Assembly: GCF_014762705.1 (NCBI RefSeq) | Contig: NZ_JABURL010000091.1 | Location: forward strand, 58,090 to 122,089 | Reading direction: 5' to 3' | DNA length: 64,000 bases | Origin: Cyclobacterium sp. | GTDB lineage: Bacteria > Bacteroidota > Bacteroidia > Cytophagales > Cyclobacteriaceae | Shown here: positions 61,152 to 64,000 of the stretch, piece by piece | Numbering within the stretch: position 1 is the first letter of the stretch | Layout: every line of letters begins with the position of its first letter | The notes under the pieces: model-generated | The model's database searches: none | Seen by the model: only the letters and a program-made list of their open reading frames with translations | What the model was told of the DNA's origin: nothing | Position numbers and translations under genes: made by a program

Positions 61152-62041
61152 ATCTGGTGCATTAATTTTTTCACCTCTTTTGCCATAATATCACTTAAAT
61201 CTATTCCATTTGAAGGATGCGGGATGGTATTACAAGTCACTATTTTTTCCACCCCGGAACCCAATAAATCTTTATAGGAATTTCCTGAAAAAACGGCGTG
61301 AATGCCTACGCAGATAGGTGGTTTCATTCCTGCTTTTTTCAAATGTTGTACGGTTTCAATCATTGTTCGGGCTGTGGAAATAATATCATCTACCAAAATG
61401 GGTGTAGCATCTTTATATATATCCACATCGGGAACAGAGACCTCTACATCACGGTCACCGTGGCGCATCTTTTGTAATACTATAAATGGTGCTCCAGCAT
61501 TTTTGGCGACTTCTGAAACCCATTGTTCACTTTCCGAATCAGGTCCGATAAGTACCGGGTTTTCAATGTTTTCCTTGATCCAATCTGAAATGGCATCGGC
61601 AGCGTGAATCACTTTGTTGGGAATTTGATACACTTCACCCAACGAGCTAATTCTATGTAAGTGCGGGTCAACTGTGGTAATGCTATCGGCGAAACCAGAA
61701 ATCAATTTTCCGAAGAAACCAGAAGTCACTCCTTCACCTTCATTAAATACTTTGTCCTGCCGCATATACGCCAAATAGGGTGCTACCAAACAGGTACACA
61801 TTGCTCCCAATGATTTGGCTGTGTGGCTTAAAAAATATAGAGGCAACAGTTTCTCGTCCGGTTCGTGCAAGGTGCATACCAGTACCACACATTTGTCTTT
61901 AACATCAGATAAGATACGTGTATAGGATTCTCCATCAGGGAAGTTGCGCAAAGTGGCTTTGCCCACTTCAGCATCCATTTTTGTAGCCATTAGTTCTGTG
62001 AGTTTTTCGTTTCCGGGAAGACTGAATAATATTGTTTTCAT
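61148..62041 (-). CDS. prs: Ribose-phosphate pyrophosphokinase (PRPP synthetase)
   Basis: A 297-residue enzyme that makes PRPP from ribose-5-phosphate and ATP. It has the N-terminal half FPDGESYTRILSDVKDKCVV, the catalytic HLHRISSLGEVYQIP region, and the PRPP-binding loop PILVDDIISTARTMIETV. It is a little shorter than housekeeping Prs (about 310), and lies in an operon with a phosphorylase and an MBL-fold protein, so it is probably a second, specialised copy. Which is why it is unlikely to be the main cell supply. Confidence 0.9.
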   Translation of the reverse strand: MKTILFSLPGNEKLTELMATKMDAEVGKATLRNFPDGESYTRILSDVKDKCVVLVCTLHEPDEKLLPLYFLSHTAKSLGAMCTCLVAPYLAYMRQDKVFNEGEGVTSGFFGKLISGFADSITTVDPHLHRISSLGEVYQIPNKVIHAADAISDWIKENIENPVLIGPDSESEQWVSEVAKNAGAPFIVLQKMRHGDRDVEVSVPDVDIYKDATPILVDDIISTARTMIETVQHLKKAGMKPPICVGIHAVFSGNSYKDLLGSGVEKIVTCNTIPHPSNGIDLSDIMAKEVKKLMHQI

Positions 62042-62047
62042 AGTTTT

Positions 62048-63550
62048 TTAAATTATAGTTATGATGTCATTATGGTTGTTTTCATATTCCAAGGCATAAT
62101 TAAGTTCACCTTTGGATTCAGCATATATGGTATAAAGCAGTTGGTTCTCTTCGATTTGTTCTCCCAAATGCACATTTAGAAGAATCCCTGCCGATTTAGA
62201 TTGTGGTGCTCCAGAAAGCTTGGCCAGTTTTGCAATTTTACGGTTATCAATTCGTTGCAAAACGCCTGACTTTTCAGCTTTAATTTCAATTTTATAAGGT
62301 GCTAAAACTGGTTTTGAAAATTGACCTTGCGCCTTACAAATGGCTACGAATTTTTCATATGCTTTTCCAGATTTGAGAATTTTATGTGCGGTTTCCTGTC
62401 CCTTTCCTTTTTCTACTTTTCCAGAAAGTTCTAATAGTTCAGTAGCTAAAAGCAATGCTCTTTCTGTTAAGTCTTTAGGTGCATCTTCCTCATTTTTCAA
62501 AACTTTTAATATATCTATGGCTTCTAATGTAGGACCGATACCCCTTCCAACCGGCTGCGTGCCATCCGTAACTACAACTTTTACATTCAACCCAACAGCA
62601 GTTCCAACGGTTTCCATATGATTTTTTAGTTTTTCTGCCATTTCGGTACTGCGAACCTTGGCGGTTTCTCCCACGGGAATATCAATGACCACGTGAGTAG
62701 AACCAGCTGCTGCCTTTTTAGAGAGTACTGAAGCGATGAGCTGACCTTCGCTATCAATATCCAAGGCTTTTTCTATTTTAATGAGCACATCATCGGCAGG
62801 ACTTAACTGCGCTGTGCCTCCCCAAACAAAACATCCGCCTTCTTTTTCTACTACGGTCTTTATTTCCTCGGAAGAGAGCGTAACATTGGTCAGTACTTCC
62901 ATTGTATCTGCTGTGCCAGCTGGCGAAGTGATTGCCCGTGAGGATGTTTTTGGCATAGTAAGACCATACGCGGCAACAATGGCAACTACCAATGGTGTTG
63001 TCCTATTGCCAGGCAATCCGCCAATACAATGTTTGTCCACCACGATATCTTTGTTCCAGTTCAGTTGCTTTCCCGAAGCAATCATCGCTTTGGTGAGGTC
63101 GGATATTTCATCAATATCCATCCGGTCACCTGCACAGGCAGTTATGAATGCCGAAAGGTGGATGTTGGAATAATCGCCTTCAACGATATCGGTTATGATT
63201 TCATTAAATGCTGTATAATTCAGTTTTTGATTATAGATTTTCGCCCTAACGTGGCTCAACGATTCGATAGGCTCTAAATGGGAAACATATAATGTATCGT
63301 TTGGGGAAACATTGAGTTTTTTCGCAGCAGCATCTGAAAGTCCGATTTCATTAGGTAACAATATATCTGAATTTATAACATTGAGGCTTGCAACGATTGA
63401 GGCATTTGCGTTGGATATCCTAATACGGGTCAAAGCTTCAAAACCTTCTGAAATACAAACGTGGCAATCTTCGCGCATATACACTACATTCTCGTTTTGG
63501 GTATAGATTCCGAGATGTTTATATTTTAATATGTTTGAGTGTGTGTCCAT
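62048..63550 (-). CDS. Thymidine/AMP phosphorylase family enzyme
   Basis: A 500-residue protein resembling the archaeal-type AMP phosphorylase / thymidine phosphorylase family, longer than bacterial DeoA (about 440) through an extra N-terminal domain of about 90 residues. The signature is HCIGGLPGNRTTPLVVAIVA and PKTSSRAITSPAGTADTMEV. AMP phosphorylase splits AMP with phosphate to adenine and ribose-1,5-bisphosphate. Whether it acts on NMPs or thymidine cannot be told from sequence alone. Six bases from prs. Confidence 0.85.
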   Translation of the reverse strand: MDTHSNILKYKHLGIYTQNENVVYMREDCHVCISEGFEALTRIRISNANASIVASLNVINSDILLPNEIGLSDAAAKKLNVSPNDTLYVSHLEPIESLSHVRAKIYNQKLNYTAFNEIITDIVEGDYSNIHLSAFITACAGDRMDIDEISDLTKAMIASGKQLNWNKDIVVDKHCIGGLPGNRTTPLVVAIVAAYGLTMPKTSSRAITSPAGTADTMEVLTNVTLSSEEIKTVVEKEGGCFVWGGTAQLSPADDVLIKIEKALDIDSEGQLIASVLSKKAAAGSTHVVIDIPVGETAKVRSTEMAEKLKNHMETVGTAVGLNVKVVVTDGTQPVGRGIGPTLEAIDILKVLKNEEDAPKDLTERALLLATELLELSGKVEKGKGQETAHKILKSGKAYEKFVAICKAQGQFSKPVLAPYKIEIKAEKSGVLQRIDNRKIAKLAKLSGAPQSKSAGILLNVHLGEQIEENQLLYTIYAESKGELNYALEYENNHNDIITII

Positions 63551-63578
63551 ATTTTATTGGTTGTTGTGATTTTTCGAT

Positions 63579-64000
63579 TTATTCTATTTCTTCGATGGTG
63601 TATAATTGCGGAATTTCTGCATCCCACCCATAGGTTTCCTTGATGCCTTTTTGCAATGCTTCTGCACTCTCTTTTTCACCGTGTACAATGAAAATACGTT
63701 CGGGTTTGTTTTTTATCTTATCCATCCAGTCCATAAGTTCTGCGTGGTCTGCGTGTGCTGAAAGACCTTCAATTTCCGCAACTTGCATTTTAAATGGCAC
63801 CCATTTTCCATAGACTTTTAGTTCTTTCTCACCTTCCAATAATTTTCTGCCTCGCGTACCTTCAGCTTGATAACCCACAAAAAGCAAGGTGTTGTTGGGG
63901 TTTTGTGCCTGTGTTTCAAGGTAGTTTAGCATTCTTCCGCCTGTGAGCATTCCGCTTCCGGCAATCACGATTTTGGGTTTATTATCAGTCCGTAATTCCA
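63579..64000 (-). CDS. MBL-fold RNA nuclease-like protein, C-terminal part
   Basis: The C-terminal portion of a beta-CASP/RMMBL metallo-beta-lactamase protein, cut by the window edge; the frame stays open to base 64000 (ELRTDNKPKIVIAGSGMLTG GR). The RMMBL motif is SAHADHAELMDWMDKI and the final segment RIFIVHGEKESAEALQKGI is typical. This family includes RNase J- and CPSF-like nucleases. With the phosphorylase and PRPP synthetase it could feed RNA-derived nucleotides into the same pathway. Confidence 0.8.
   Translation of the reverse strand, partial: ELRTDNKPKIVIAGSGMLTGGRMLNYLETQAQNPNNTLLFVGYQAEGTRGRKLLEGEKELKVYGKWVPFKMQVAEIEGLSAHADHAELMDWMDKIKNKPERIFIVHGEKESAEALQKGIKETYGWDAEIPQLYTIEEIE

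Noticed and set aside
1..64000. CRISPR arrays, rRNA and tRNA genes
   Set aside because: No regularly spaced short repeats of CRISPR type, no rRNA-like sequence and no cloverleaf that I could support by eye were found.

Overview
The window comes from a member of the Bacteroidota, probably a Cytophagales/Cyclobacteriaceae-type organism. The evidence is the CTnDOT-type tra genes (traE to traQ), the RteC remnant, GDCCVxC and HYC_CC_PP-type small proteins, a CusA-TolC fusion pump, and candidate TAnnTTTG promoter elements. It is an accessory island. Dense metal-resistance operons, a conjugative-transposon module carrying an anti-phage island, and a separate AT-richer nucleotide and copper cluster lie side by side, with several broken genes at the seams.

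Region by region: (1) 1-880, hypB and the start of hypF (NiFe-hydrogenase maturation), minus strand. (2) 997 to about 3.8 kb, an IS1182-family remnant cut by an IS1380-family element. (3) 3.9-24.6 kb, a copper/silver island: a broken porin, cusA/cusC/cusB, a K+-channel-like protein, DUF3347, TRASH and DUF2231-like membrane proteins, a CopA-like multicopper oxidase ending in a CopB-like barrel, a CDF gene that looks like an inserted integron cassette, an APC permease, PepSY and DUF2911 proteins, and a CopB-type Cu ATPase. (4) 24.2-37 kb, a zinc/cadmium/cobalt island: a czcA-tolC fusion, czcB, a Fur-family repressor, a P1B-4 ATPase, then a second nearly identical czcB-tail plus fur copy, and a deletion-broken CadA. 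(5) 37-40.6 kb, remnants of rteC and a tyrosine recombinase, then an ArsR/CsoR-regulated mer-like operon (merTP and GDCCVxC, no merA in view). (6) 40.8-46.4 kb, a defence island: DUF2188, a transmembrane NUDIX effector (Cap16-like), a CD-NTase and a stand-alone E2-like protein form a type II-short CBASS operon. It faces a sigma factor/unknown/ImmA-IrrE protease triad and ends next to a PLD nuclease-like gene. (7) 46.6-56.5 kb, the conjugation module traE-F-G-I-J-K-(orf)-L-M-N-O-Q. (8) 56.9-64 kb, minus strand, visibly more AT-rich: an MFS exporter, a second CopB ATPase, a PRPP synthetase, an AMP/thymidine phosphorylase and an MBL-fold RNA nuclease-like protein.

How it works together: the RND pumps, P-type ATPases, periplasmic oxidase and small Cys/His/Met proteins move or oxidise Cu/Ag, Zn/Cd/Co and Hg. 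The regulators seen are ArsR, CsoR-like and two Fur copies. The tra module would mobilise the cargo, but traA-D, relaxase and an intact integrase are not visible here. The CBASS operon would make a cyclic-nucleotide alarm after phage infection and act at the membrane. The divergent sigma/protease triad is the best candidate for controlling it and is the most novel-looking arrangement in the window.
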